Positions 7,799 through 16,500 of a stretch of DNA of 17,183 nt are shown here, in pieces. A program made the translations under genes and the position numbers. The stretch spans positions 1 to 17,183 of the forward strand of contig CAXLMP010000061.1 in the NCBI GenBank assembly GCA_964187655.1, given 5' to 3'. Each line of letters opens with the position of its first letter. Position 1 is the stretch's first letter. The stretch is from Lentimonas sp002292345 (GTDB taxonomy: Bacteria > Verrucomicrobiota > Verrucomicrobiia > Opitutales > Coraliomargaritaceae). Under the pieces are notes generated by a model. That model searched no databases. It was not told the origin of the DNA and saw only the letters and a program-made list of their open reading frames with translations.

Positions 7799-8206
7799 CT
7801 ATTTATCACTTTGATAGGTCGCGAAGATGATGTCCACTGCACCGACTTCTGCGCAGGCGGTCATCACATCGCGGGTGTGAGTGAAGTGGGTGAGGGAGTC
7901 GACCCGTAAGAGTACTTGGTAGTCTCGTATCGTACGCATTCCCTCTGTTACGATCGCTTTGAGATCTTCGATCGAGACTGCTTGCGTGCCAAGGTAGATC
8001 TGACCATCGGGAACCACTGTGATGACTTCACGGTTTTCCTGCGTTTCAGGCACATTGGCATTCGAGGCGACGGGAACTTCGATCGGTTTCTTCTGAGCAG
8101 TCACCACATTGGCAACTGTCATGAAGAAAACGATCAAGAGGAAGACGATATCGATCATCGGAGTGAGATCGGGCTCGTCGTCGTTATCTGGTAATTCCCA
8201 TTTCAT
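7799..8206 (-). CDS. exbD: ExbD/TolR-family biopolymer transport protein (first copy)
   Basis: This 135-residue protein has an acidic N-terminus (DNDDEPD), the motif DLTPMIDIVFLLIVFFM with D19 as the conserved membrane Asp, and a periplasmic domain of about 95 residues. It should assemble with the ExbB encoded 12 bp upstream and with the second ExbD encoded 6 bp downstream. It is clearly different from its neighbour (the periplasmic part begins QKKPIEVPVA rather than QEADLGIKLP), so the two copies are old paralogues. No good Shine-Dalgarno is visible, so translation may depend on coupling to ExbB. Confidence 0.93.
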   Translation of the reverse strand: MKWELPDNDDEPDLTPMIDIVFLLIVFFMTVANVVTAQKKPIEVPVASNANVPETQENREVITVVPDGQIYLGTQAVSIEDLKAIVTEGMRTIRDYQVLLRVDSLTHFTHTRDVMTACAEVGAVDIIFATYQSDK

Positions 8207-8218
8207 TCTTAATGAGGC

Positions 8219-9013
8219 TTACGCCGAAGGATCGGAGGGATTTTCGTGGCGGTCTGTTACGTCTCGAAGTATGCGACCGAGCACCTGCGAAACGGAGGCG
8301 GCGATTTTACCGTATTTATTCTTAAAGAAGAAATAAGCGATCAGAGCGGGGATCGCCACCAACAGACCACTCGCGGTCGTTACCAGTGCTTCGGAAATGT
8401 TATTGGCGAGTAGCTCGGGGCGGCCCATTCCTTGTTCAGAGATGGTCCGGAATGCTTTAACCATACCGCTAACCGTGCCCAGTAGACCGACCATCGGCGA
8501 AACCGACGCAATCACCTGTAGGTAGTTGACGAAGACAAACGGACGAGCCAGTTCCACCGAGGCAGCTTCGTTGAATGCTTGATCGATTTTATCAGGGTTG
8601 AAATTACCGCGCTCTGTGGTCTGCAGTCCACAGCGTAGGATATTCATTACAGGTCCCTTGTTTTGATCACACGCTTCGATCGCGGCAGCAAAGTCGAGTT
8701 TATCAAGAGCAGGTGTCACTTCGTTGTCGATCGTAGCCTGATTGATGATCGCGTTTTCGCGTACATACAGCCCGTTATAGATCACCAAGCCCAAAGTCGC
8801 GATTGAGAATATCAAGAGTGGATACATCGCGAGGCCACCTTGCTTGAAGGCACCCATCAGTGTGGCGTCTCCTGCAGGAGCTAGTTCGGCGCTCTCAGTA
8901 GTGGCAGGCGCTGCATCCTGAGCAGTCATTGTCGTATAAGGCAAGAAGCTGAGGCAGAGTAATAGGAGCAGCCAGCGGTAGCCGCGATTGGATTTTTGGG
9001 ATTGTCTATTCAT
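8219..9013 (-). CDS. exbB: ExbB/TolQ/MotA-family proton channel protein with N-terminal signal sequence
   Basis: I place the start at the ATG at 9013, giving 264 residues. A longer frame from 9073 would overlap the preceding TPR gene by 52 bp and add a charged tail before the signal sequence. Residues 1-32 are a signal-like segment (RGYRWLLLLLCLSFLP), a feature of many Bacteroidota/Verrucomicrobiota ExbB proteins. Three membrane helices follow at about 62-82, 165-187 and 207-230. The family core is present: SPMVGLLGTVSGMVKAF, with T180 at the conserved Thr position, and ALVTTASGLLVAIPA in the last helix. It forms the stator channel with the two ExbD proteins. It begins 8 bp after the TPR gene stop, has no clear Shine-Dalgarno, and is the third gene of the operon. 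Confidence 0.93.
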   Translation of the reverse strand: MNRQSQKSNRGYRWLLLLLCLSFLPYTTMTAQDAAPATTESAELAPAGDATLMGAFKQGGLAMYPLLIFSIATLGLVIYNGLYVRENAIINQATIDNEVTPALDKLDFAAAIEACDQNKGPVMNILRCGLQTTERGNFNPDKIDQAFNEAASVELARPFVFVNYLQVIASVSPMVGLLGTVSGMVKAFRTISEQGMGRPELLANNISEALVTTASGLLVAIPALIAYFFFKNKYGKIAASVSQVLGRILRDVTDRHENPSDPSA

Positions 9014-9021
9014 AAGTCTGT

Positions 9022-10152
9022 TTAGTGTTGAAGTTGTATGCGTTTGTAGGCCTCGCGGGCGAGTTTTGCCCAATTTGAGTTCGGAAAGAATTTAGCTGTC
9101 TCGTCGTAAACCGCGGCTGCGGTTTGCATTTCCTCAATCGCCTCGTAGGCGACCCCGGAACGATACATGAGCTCGGCGATCCACGGATCGATCGGGCGGG
9201 CATACGCAACGCCTTCGCTGATCGTTTTCATGGCAAGCGGGAATTGCTCCCTTTGCAGGTAGTAGGTACCGAGGATCAGTTGTTGCAGCGAAAATAGCGG
9301 CTCACCTGGTTTGATTTGTTCGACTTGTTGTTGGAACAAGTGGTCATCTTTAAACATTCCCAGGTAGATTCCACAGTAGTAGGACCAGTAGGTCGCTTCA
9401 AGGTCACGGCTTTCCGGGTTGCTGGCCAAACGCTCGTAGAGGCTCTTCGCGGACTCATAGTTTTCGTGGTCGCGGATAGTACCAGCTGTTTCTAGGACTG
9501 CATTCAAATTGGCTAGGTTGATCGATTCAATCGGGATCTCTTCAAGGGTGGCCGCAGCCAATTCGTAAGCCGCTTCATCGGCAAGTTTGCCAGAAAGGCG
9601 GATCGCCAACTGCTCGAACTCGGGGTCGAGCTTGTTAAGATCGATATTTTGCAGTAGCAGCAGCGCTTGATCGTAGCTCTCGGCCAGAATTAAGGCTTCG
9701 AATAGCTTTTTGACTGCCTCGTGGAAGATCGAGTTTTCCCGAGGAATCGGCAGGAACCGAACCATCGGAAAATTACGTTCGCGGATAATATTCAACTGCT
9801 GTCGATTCAGCGTATCTTTGACGATGGCTCCGATTGCTTGATTATATTCATCGTCGACCAGAATACGAAATGAAATCTCACCAAGCTGAGCGAGTGGGAT
9901 CGAAGCTTCACCCATGCCATTGCCGATTTGGAAGATGACTTGTTCGTTCTCGATACCAGTCAAGCGCATCTTGCTCTGCGTGTTGCCCCGGATTTGAACC
10001 ACGTCTAGTGGCTGTTTCATCAATGCCCTGGCCTGTTCCAGCGCAGCGGACTGATGATTGATCTGGGCACTCAGTGGCACCGACCCGATCGAAAGAGCGA
10101 GTAAATACGTGACGGCCAAGCCGGTGGATAGTTTATACATTGAGTGAATCAT
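9022..10152 (-). CDS. Periplasmic TPR-repeat protein, second gene of the ExbBD operon
   Basis: This 376-residue protein has a signal peptide (about 1-30: MYKLSTGLAVTYLLALSIGSVPLSA). A small beta-rich segment (about 45-100) precedes helical TPR-like repeats to the end; the last is clear (ELMYRSGVAYEAIEEMQTAA, then AAVYDETAKFFPNS). The gene overlaps the end of the preceding TPR gene by 20 bp. A GAGGTG about 10 nt upstream supports the ATG at 10152; a second ATG at 10140 would overlap by 8 bp and leave a slightly shorter signal peptide. TPR proteins are protein-protein scaffolds. In this operon it probably links the ExbB/ExbD complex to cell-wall or outer-membrane partners; this is inferred from position, and no specific function is recognised. 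Confidence 0.85.
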   Translation of the reverse strand: MIHSMYKLSTGLAVTYLLALSIGSVPLSAQINHQSAALEQARALMKQPLDVVQIRGNTQSKMRLTGIENEQVIFQIGNGMGEASIPLAQLGEISFRILVDDEYNQAIGAIVKDTLNRQQLNIIRERNFPMVRFLPIPRENSIFHEAVKKLFEALILAESYDQALLLLQNIDLNKLDPEFEQLAIRLSGKLADEAAYELAAATLEEIPIESINLANLNAVLETAGTIRDHENYESAKSLYERLASNPESRDLEATYWSYYCGIYLGMFKDDHLFQQQVEQIKPGEPLFSLQQLILGTYYLQREQFPLAMKTISEGVAYARPIDPWIAELMYRSGVAYEAIEEMQTAAAVYDETAKFFPNSNWAKLAREAYKRIQLQH

Positions 10153-13100
10153 AACGGCGTTTCACCTCATTAAAGTTGCTTAGGGATTCTGCGTTCGGAA
10201 GAGCCATGTACTCGAGATAAACATTTTTTGCAGATTCTAGTTCGTTGATTGACTCGAGTAGCTTGCCATCCGCGTAGAGAGCCTTGCCAGCCCATGTGGG
10301 GAACTGGCGGTAAGAGAGGTAGGTGCGCTCATAGTAGCCATGTGCTTTGAGTGTCTCGGTGCGCGCTTCAAAACATTGGCCAATTTTGTAGCAGGCTTCT
10401 GCCCAAGTGGGCCCACGCCAGTCACGCACTTGCAGGATACTTTGATACTGTTCCAGTGCCTGCTCATACTGTTTCGCTTCCATGTAGAGCTCACCAATAC
10501 GAAGCGCCATCATCGAAGCCTTAGGCCAAACTGGATTCTCATTGATGATTTGACGAAATGCAGCGATCGCACCATCGCGGTCACCATCGCGCATCAGTAG
10601 TTCTGCTTGGACTTGCTGAGCATCGGGAACAGCGAGGGAAAATGGATGCTTGCTGAGTACTTCAGCGACGGCGAGTCGAGCGAGTTCAGGTTCGGACTCC
10701 AGTTGTTTCAGCGCAATCCATGCCAAGGTCGCTGGGCTCGCATCGGGCAGATCATTCACCGTGACTTTCACCGTATCGGGTGCCGGCATATTCAATGCAT
10801 CGAAGGCCACTAAGAGGCGTAACAGCAGGGTGCGTTGGTCTTTTTCTTTAGCCACCCAGTAGAGTTCGGTGAAGCGTTCGCGGGGCGGGTTGGTTGGGAA
10901 GCGATCCAGCAGGCCTTTCACCTCGTCGAGTGTTGATTCAAGGATGGATTGTGCTTCAGGCAGGATCGAGCGGTCGTAGCGGACCGGCGCGCTCAGCTGA
11001 ATTTCCTCGTCTGTCTGTGGAATCTCACGACTGCTCAAGCCTGTTCGCAGTGTCTCGTCGCGTAACAGCAGATCAACGATCTCCTTTGAGAGATGCGGAT
11101 TTTCTAGGCGGTGTAAGTGTAAGGCTTTGCGATCTTCCACCATTTGCAGGCGGAAGTGTGGGTCTTCCAAGATATCCTGTAAAAATGCGATCGTGGCTAC
11201 ATAGCGGTCGCGGTAGCTTTCGTATTTGGTAACGTAGCGCAGTAATATCGGATCAACTCCCTCCGCCCCTGGTTGGTTGCCGTAGGTCTTAATGGCTGCG
11301 AAATAAGACGCCAACATACGCGCAGGCTCGCCGAGTATCTCGTAGACTTCACCGATCCGGTAAATGGCGCGTGACAGGTTTCCGTCTTCGCTGAATTTCT
11401 CGGCGTAGCCCTCAAGTAGCGGAATGATTTCCTCCAAACGATCATTCGCTTCTAGTAGGCGTGAGCTTTCGAAGTAAGCGTGATCGATCAAATTCATTTT
11501 TGAGGTATAGTTTTCGACGCTAGCATAATGCGCGAGCGATTCTGGCACCTGTGCGTTGATCGCGGCGATGTCACCGAGGAACACTTCGGCTTCGCCTCGC
11601 AAATGATTGTTCGGGTAGTCGCTCACCCAGCTATTGAATAGGGTCTCGGCCGCGGCATAGTTGCCCAAGCCGAAGTCACAGACACCGATGCGGAAGCGGG
11701 CGTCGGTGTAGAAACCACCGCCCTTGAAATGATCAACGACGAATTGAAAGTGTCCACGTGCGCTTTCAAATGCTTGCTTTACCACTTGCGTGATCCCGAT
11801 CCAATAGTGCGCACTCTGCCCCATTGGAGCCTGCGGGTATGACTTAAGGTAAGCACCGAGTTCACTTTCTAGGGTGTCCAATTGTTCCAGGCGCGTCCAG
11901 GCAAAGCCCATGAAGTGAACTACGCTCGATGCATAGGCATGCTCCGGGTATTCACGCATAAACTGCCGACCGTGCAGGTGCACCTGCGGGTAATTTTCGA
12001 GTTTGAAGTAGGCGGTGATCAGCTTGACGAAAACCGCCGTTCGATAGAGTCGGTAATTGGGCATCGCCAAATAATTTTCTCCGAGTTCAAGCACCTCTTT
12101 AGTATAGCCGATGTCGCTCGCTTTGATGAACGCCGCATAGTGAAATAGTTCCGCATTCTCGTCTTCGGGATGTTCGCGCACCAAGCGCAGATACGCAAAG
12201 AATGCATCGTATCGTCGCTCCATCCGGTCCAGATTGCGCGCTCGGTGGTATTTGAGTGCCGAAGTGTAGGATTTTTGCTTTTTGAGTTCGGCGATGAATT
12301 TGCTGCTGCGCTGTATTTCGTAGCGCAGGTCTTCTGGCACAAATATGCCCGGCTGGAGCACATACCATTTCTTGCGGGACTCATATTCCGCCAGTTTCTG
12401 CTGGTTGAAGGCGATGATGTCTTCAAGCGTGAGGCATAGGAAATAAAGGTAGTTCGCCTTGATGAAATCGCCCTGGTCAGAAAACTGATTGCCGAGTTTA
12501 AACAGCGAAAGATTGAGCTCCGGATCATAGCGATCATCGCCGCTACGTGAAAGGAGCGGAATAAACTCAAGCATCCTTTCCGGCTTTTTTTGTACCTCGT
12601 AGCTGCGGATTAAGTAGAGCGCCGCCTCGATGCGGGTTTTGTCATCAATCAGCGTCAGATCGTAGAGTTGCCGAAAGCGTGGCTCGCCGATGGCCCATTC
12701 CTGCTTGATCGCATGTACCAGACAGAGGTTGGTTAACCAGCGATTACGATAAGTTGCCGGATATTTACCTGCACGGATTCCTTGCAGGCCGTCGATCAGC
12801 ACAGGCTTGAGCGCGTCCCATTCCTTGTCCGCCATCAAAATCTGGATTTTGTAGGTGAGGGCTTCCGCGCAATAAACATCCGTGGGGTAGCGCTTCAGTA
12901 GGCGATCCGCAAAGTCGAAGCATTGCTTGCGATCAGGCTGCTGGCGCAATTTGACAAACTGATTGTAGTGGAAGCGCGCCAGCAATGAATAGCACTGTGC
13001 CAGCAGAGGGTCGAGCCTCGGGTCTGGCTCGGCTTCGATCCGCCTCACTAATTCCAGCATGTAAGGCAGCACTGTGCCTGTCTCTTGCCCTTTGATCGCC

Positions 13101-13237
13101 GTCGTCAGGGACTCTAAGCTCATGCTACCGATCGATCCGCGGTCCTGCGCCTGCAATGGTGCGAAGCACAACACAAATAAGGCGCAAAGACTCAACTGTG
13201 TGCGAAATGAAAAATTTAATCTGAAAGGGGCGTGCAT
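10133..13237 (-). CDS. Large periplasmic TPR-repeat protein, first gene of the ExbBD operon
   Basis: This 1034-residue protein opens with a signal peptide (about 1-30: RLNFSFRTQLSLCALFVLCFAPLQA) and otherwise consists of helical TPR-type repeats. Examples are YPTDVYCAEALTYKIQILM, YPEHAYASSVVHFMGFAW, YPQAPMGQSAHYWIGITQVV and ALEQYQSILQV. The YP...A pattern resembles the YbgF/BamD-like TPR class that works in the periplasm. No enzymatic motif was seen. It leads the six-gene operon and lies 298 bp from the divergent LamG gene. A TTAAACGTTTAA operator sits 33 bp upstream. No good Shine-Dalgarno precedes the ATG; the leader carries a GATGCG tandem repeat (13241-13252). A scaffold for the ExbBD machine, possibly handling the LamG protein, is a reasonable inference. 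Confidence 0.88.
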   Translation of the reverse strand: MHAPFRLNFSFRTQLSLCALFVLCFAPLQAQDRGSIGSMSLESLTTAIKGQETGTVLPYMLELVRRIEAEPDPRLDPLLAQCYSLLARFHYNQFVKLRQQPDRKQCFDFADRLLKRYPTDVYCAEALTYKIQILMADKEWDALKPVLIDGLQGIRAGKYPATYRNRWLTNLCLVHAIKQEWAIGEPRFRQLYDLTLIDDKTRIEAALYLIRSYEVQKKPERMLEFIPLLSRSGDDRYDPELNLSLFKLGNQFSDQGDFIKANYLYFLCLTLEDIIAFNQQKLAEYESRKKWYVLQPGIFVPEDLRYEIQRSSKFIAELKKQKSYTSALKYHRARNLDRMERRYDAFFAYLRLVREHPEDENAELFHYAAFIKASDIGYTKEVLELGENYLAMPNYRLYRTAVFVKLITAYFKLENYPQVHLHGRQFMREYPEHAYASSVVHFMGFAWTRLEQLDTLESELGAYLKSYPQAPMGQSAHYWIGITQVVKQAFESARGHFQFVVDHFKGGGFYTDARFRIGVCDFGLGNYAAAETLFNSWVSDYPNNHLRGEAEVFLGDIAAINAQVPESLAHYASVENYTSKMNLIDHAYFESSRLLEANDRLEEIIPLLEGYAEKFSEDGNLSRAIYRIGEVYEILGEPARMLASYFAAIKTYGNQPGAEGVDPILLRYVTKYESYRDRYVATIAFLQDILEDPHFRLQMVEDRKALHLHRLENPHLSKEIVDLLLRDETLRTGLSSREIPQTDEEIQLSAPVRYDRSILPEAQSILESTLDEVKGLLDRFPTNPPRERFTELYWVAKEKDQRTLLLRLLVAFDALNMPAPDTVKVTVNDLPDASPATLAWIALKQLESEPELARLAVAEVLSKHPFSLAVPDAQQVQAELLMRDGDRDGAIAAFRQIINENPVWPKASMMALRIGELYMEAKQYEQALEQYQSILQVRDWRGPTWAEACYKIGQCFEARTETLKAHGYYERTYLSYRQFPTWAGKALYADGKLLESINELESAKNVYLEYMALPNAESLSNFNEVKRRYDSLNV

Positions 13238-13269
13238 TTGATGCGATGCGATGGGCTTAGATTGACGAA

Positions 13270-13281
13270 TTAAACGTTTAA
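13270..13281. promoter_or_regulatory. LacI/GalR-like operator of the TPR/ExbBD/VWA operon
   Basis: TTAAACGTTTAA is a perfect 12-bp palindrome 33 bp upstream of the first TPR start codon. That is the same distance as at the beta-helix and second sulfatase genes (29 and 35 bp). Confidence 0.7.
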
Positions 13282-13380
13282 AGAAGCTGCGTGGTTCGTC
13301 TACTGCAATATAAATCTTAACTGGGTCTTGGTCATTTAATTTTCGATAAAACTTCTGACCACTGCTCTGTCCAATGGTGC

Positions 13381-13390
13381 AAAACGTTTT
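13381..13390. promoter_or_regulatory. LacI/GalR-like operator, distal site of the LamG gene
   Basis: AAAACGTTTT is a perfect 10-bp palindrome. Its centre lies 28 bp from the next site, not far from three helical turns. Two sites in one region would allow cooperative or looped binding. Confidence 0.6.
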
Positions 13391-13408
13391 TTTAAAATTG
13401 ACCTTGAC

Positions 13409-13418
13409 TAAACGTTTA
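13409..13418. promoter_or_regulatory. LacI/GalR-like operator, proximal site of the LamG gene
   Basis: TAAACGTTTA is a perfect 10-bp palindrome directly following a TTGAC hexamer that may be part of a promoter for the plus-strand LamG gene. Confidence 0.65.
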
Positions 13419-13535
13419 CTTTTTCTTCAAGTTCGATTCAGTTTTCAAATTAGTTCAGTCTGACTCATCGAATTTCGAAGAGTTTTGTGCTAATTTCGCT
13501 AGTTTTTTACAGTCAACCCACAACCCCATACCCTT

Positions 13536-16500
13536 GTGAATGAAATAAACCACACCTCGCGCCGAATACTAAAACGTTTCGGCTCCACTCCACGCCTAAT
13601 GGCGATTTTTTGCGCCGCCGCGCTCGGCTTCCAAGCCAACGTCGCCACGGCACTTCCTGCTCTGTATGTCCACTACGATGCGTCAGATGCGGCTAACGTG
13701 ACGGTGGATGTAAGCGACATTGTTCAGAGTCTGACAGATTTGTCCGCACCAACTACCACAGCTTATGATGCCACCAAAGCAGGTGGATTCGGTACTTTGT
13801 TCTATTCTGATCCAGGGAACCTGAGTCCAACTGGTCTCAAGGGTGTCGATACCAACAACGGCGCTCACAATAAGTTGTTAGTTCTGTCTGCCGCGGAACA
13901 GGATGCTTTACTAAACTTCCCAGGTGCGGCTGCCAGCAATACCGGGTTCGCTGCGTTGGTGGTCTTTAAGGCGGATACCATCTTGGGTGGTACTGTGCGA
14001 GACCTCGTGCTGGCCTCGCATGGCAATGGGGCCACGTCTCCAGGTAGCTTCATCATGAAGTATGAGGGCGGTGTTCCTCAGGTGATTCTTGGTGGTACCT
14101 CCGTAAATGCCGGTGCTGGTGCAGCAGTTGTTGCAGCAGGCGAAACGGTGGTGCTTGCAGTCAACTACAACAAGGCCACTGGCAATATGGAGGTCTGGGA
14201 TTCTGAGAATAATACCTCAGCTAGCGTTACCAAGACGGCAGCCGATTTCTCAAGCACTCAATCAATGTTCCTTGCTGGCAGTGGCAATTCTGGCCAAGGT
14301 ATGGATGGCATGATCGGCGAAGTAAAGATCTTTGAAGGCGTCCTGACATCGGAAGAGTTCGCTGCCGAACAGACTGCACTGGTCAACAAATGGCTTGGAG
14401 CGCCTCCGATTCCTACCTATGCTCATTACGATGCGTCAGATGCTAGCACGGTGGGTTTTGACGCGATCAACACTTCCAAAGTCATCACTTTAGATGACCT
14501 TTCGGCCAACAACCTAGGTGCCGAGGATGGCAACGGTACACAGTTTGGCGATGTACTCTATCCCGACGCGATCCAAAGCGCCACGGGGCTGGATCTTCTG
14601 GATATGGGTGCAACTAACAACAGGTTGAGAACACTCCTTCCAACTGCTGAGCAGAGCAATCTGCTGGACTTCACCCCCAGCACCGGCGCGGCTGACGGTA
14701 ATAGCGGCTTCTCGTTCTTTGTGGTGGCTCGGGTCGATTCCATTCTAGACGGCAACGTGAACGCGATCCTCGGCAACAACGATAATCCAGCCAACGGCAG
14801 CCTAATGCTTCGTTTGGATGGCGCAGGTAATGCACCGAGGCTCATAATCGGCAATCAAGACTCAGGTGGTGTAGGTGTTGGTAGCACTTCCGTGACCATC
14901 GAGAACGCCGGTGCTAGCATCGGCGCCGGAGATACCGTGGTGATTGCAGCAAATTACGACAAAGCGACTGGGGATTTGGAATTCTGGAATTCAAAAGCTG
15001 GCACCTCGGTGACCGGAACGGTCCCCGCAGGGGATTTCTCCAACACCGCGCAAAGCGGTAGCGCCTTGTTCATCGGCGGCACCAACAGTGCGGCCCAGTT
15101 CATGGACGGTGCGATCGGTGAGGTAAAATTCTACGACCGCAAGCTGACTACGGCGGAGTTCGCTGCCGAACAGACTGCACTGGTCACCAAATGGCTTGAG
15201 CTGACGGGCCTGGCTGCGACCGCTGGAAACAGCCAAATCACCCTCGACTGGGATAATTTAGGTACGGCTACCTACACGGTTTACCGTAGTCTGACGGAAG
15301 TCGGCGGGTACACCGCGGTTTCGGGAGTGCTGACCGACAGCAATTACACCGATACCGCTGTGACGAATGAGACGACTTATTATTACTACGTGACGTCAAC
15401 TGCGGATGGTTCTGAGAGTGGCCCTAGCGCCACGGTCAGTGCCGCTGCGTTCACAGCGATCACTGGGTCTACACTCTACGCCCACTACGATGCGACAAAT
15501 AGTGGCAGCGTGCAGGTGACTGGCTCCGATGTCACCGGTTGGAATGACCTTTCCGGCAATGCCTTTAATGCCACGGCCGCTGGCACTGGAACCGCCATCC
15601 AGTATCCTAGTGCCAGCACCAGTTCGTACGGTGTTTCTGGACTCGACGTACCTGCGGATGCGGACAACAAGCTCCTAGCATTTACCAGCGCGCAGCAAAA
15701 TGAGTGGCTGGACTTCTCAAGTGGCGGTGCGGCGCAGGCCTACAGCGGCTTTACAATCTTTGCAGTAGTTAAGCCAGATGCCGTGGGCGTCACCTCAGAC
15801 GTGGTCTTTTCAAATCATGGCAACCCGACTACTGCTGAAAGTTTGTCGCTGAGATATGATGCTGGCAGACCAACGATCTGGCTTGGAGGCACTGAAAACT
15901 TCCGAAGTGTCGTGGTTGCCGCGGGCGAGACCGTGGTACTCGCGGTGAAGTACGATTCTGTTGCCGGTGAACTGCGCTTCTGGGATTCAGAGTCTGGGAC
16001 TACTGGTACCAATGGTTCGGTTGCTGCGGCCGATTTCTCCAGCGTGCAAGACATGTATATCGCTGGTAGCGAAAACAGCGGCCAAGGTATGGACGGTCTG
16101 TTCGGTGAACTGAAGGTCTATCGCGGCGCCATGACAGAGGGTGAGTTCGAGGCCGAGCGTAACGCTCTGATGGCGAAATGGGTGCAGAATGCACCGATTG
16201 ATGTCACTTTGGGTAGTGACGGAACTAACATTACCCTCGATTGGGTGGATCCTAATCCAACCGCTTCCGATACCTACAGCGTTTACCGTAGCGAGGCAAC
16301 TGGTACGTATGGCACCGCACTCGCGTCTGGTTTGACTACGACCAACTACACCGACTCCACTGCCGTCTCGGACACCACTTACTACTATGTGGTCACTGCG
16401 ATCAGGGGTGGCATCGAGAGTGGTTTCAGCGCTGAAGTCGTTGCGGAAGATTTTGCGGCGCCAGCCGTGTATGCCCACTATGATGCGTCAGATGCGAATA

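Larger units (their letters stand above)
13238..13535. promoter_or_regulatory. Divergent control region between the TPR operon and the LamG gene
   Basis: The 298 bp are A/T-rich and contain no gene. They carry three AAACGTTT-core palindromes (13270-13281, 13381-13390, 13409-13418), so both divergent units are likely controlled together. A TTGACT (13404-13409) touches the third operator and could be a -35 box for the plus strand, but no good -10 box follows at the right distance. Confidence 0.65.

Noticed and set aside
9014..9073. Upstream ATG at 9073 giving ExbB 20 more residues
   Set aside because: It overlaps the TPR gene by 52 bp and puts a charged tail before the signal-like segment; the ATG at 9013 follows the TPR stop by 8 bp.
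15987..16478. 163-codon minus-strand frame opposite the LamG gene
   Set aside because: Antisense to a long repeat gene; similar antisense frames recur at equivalent places in other repeat units, as expected for shadows.
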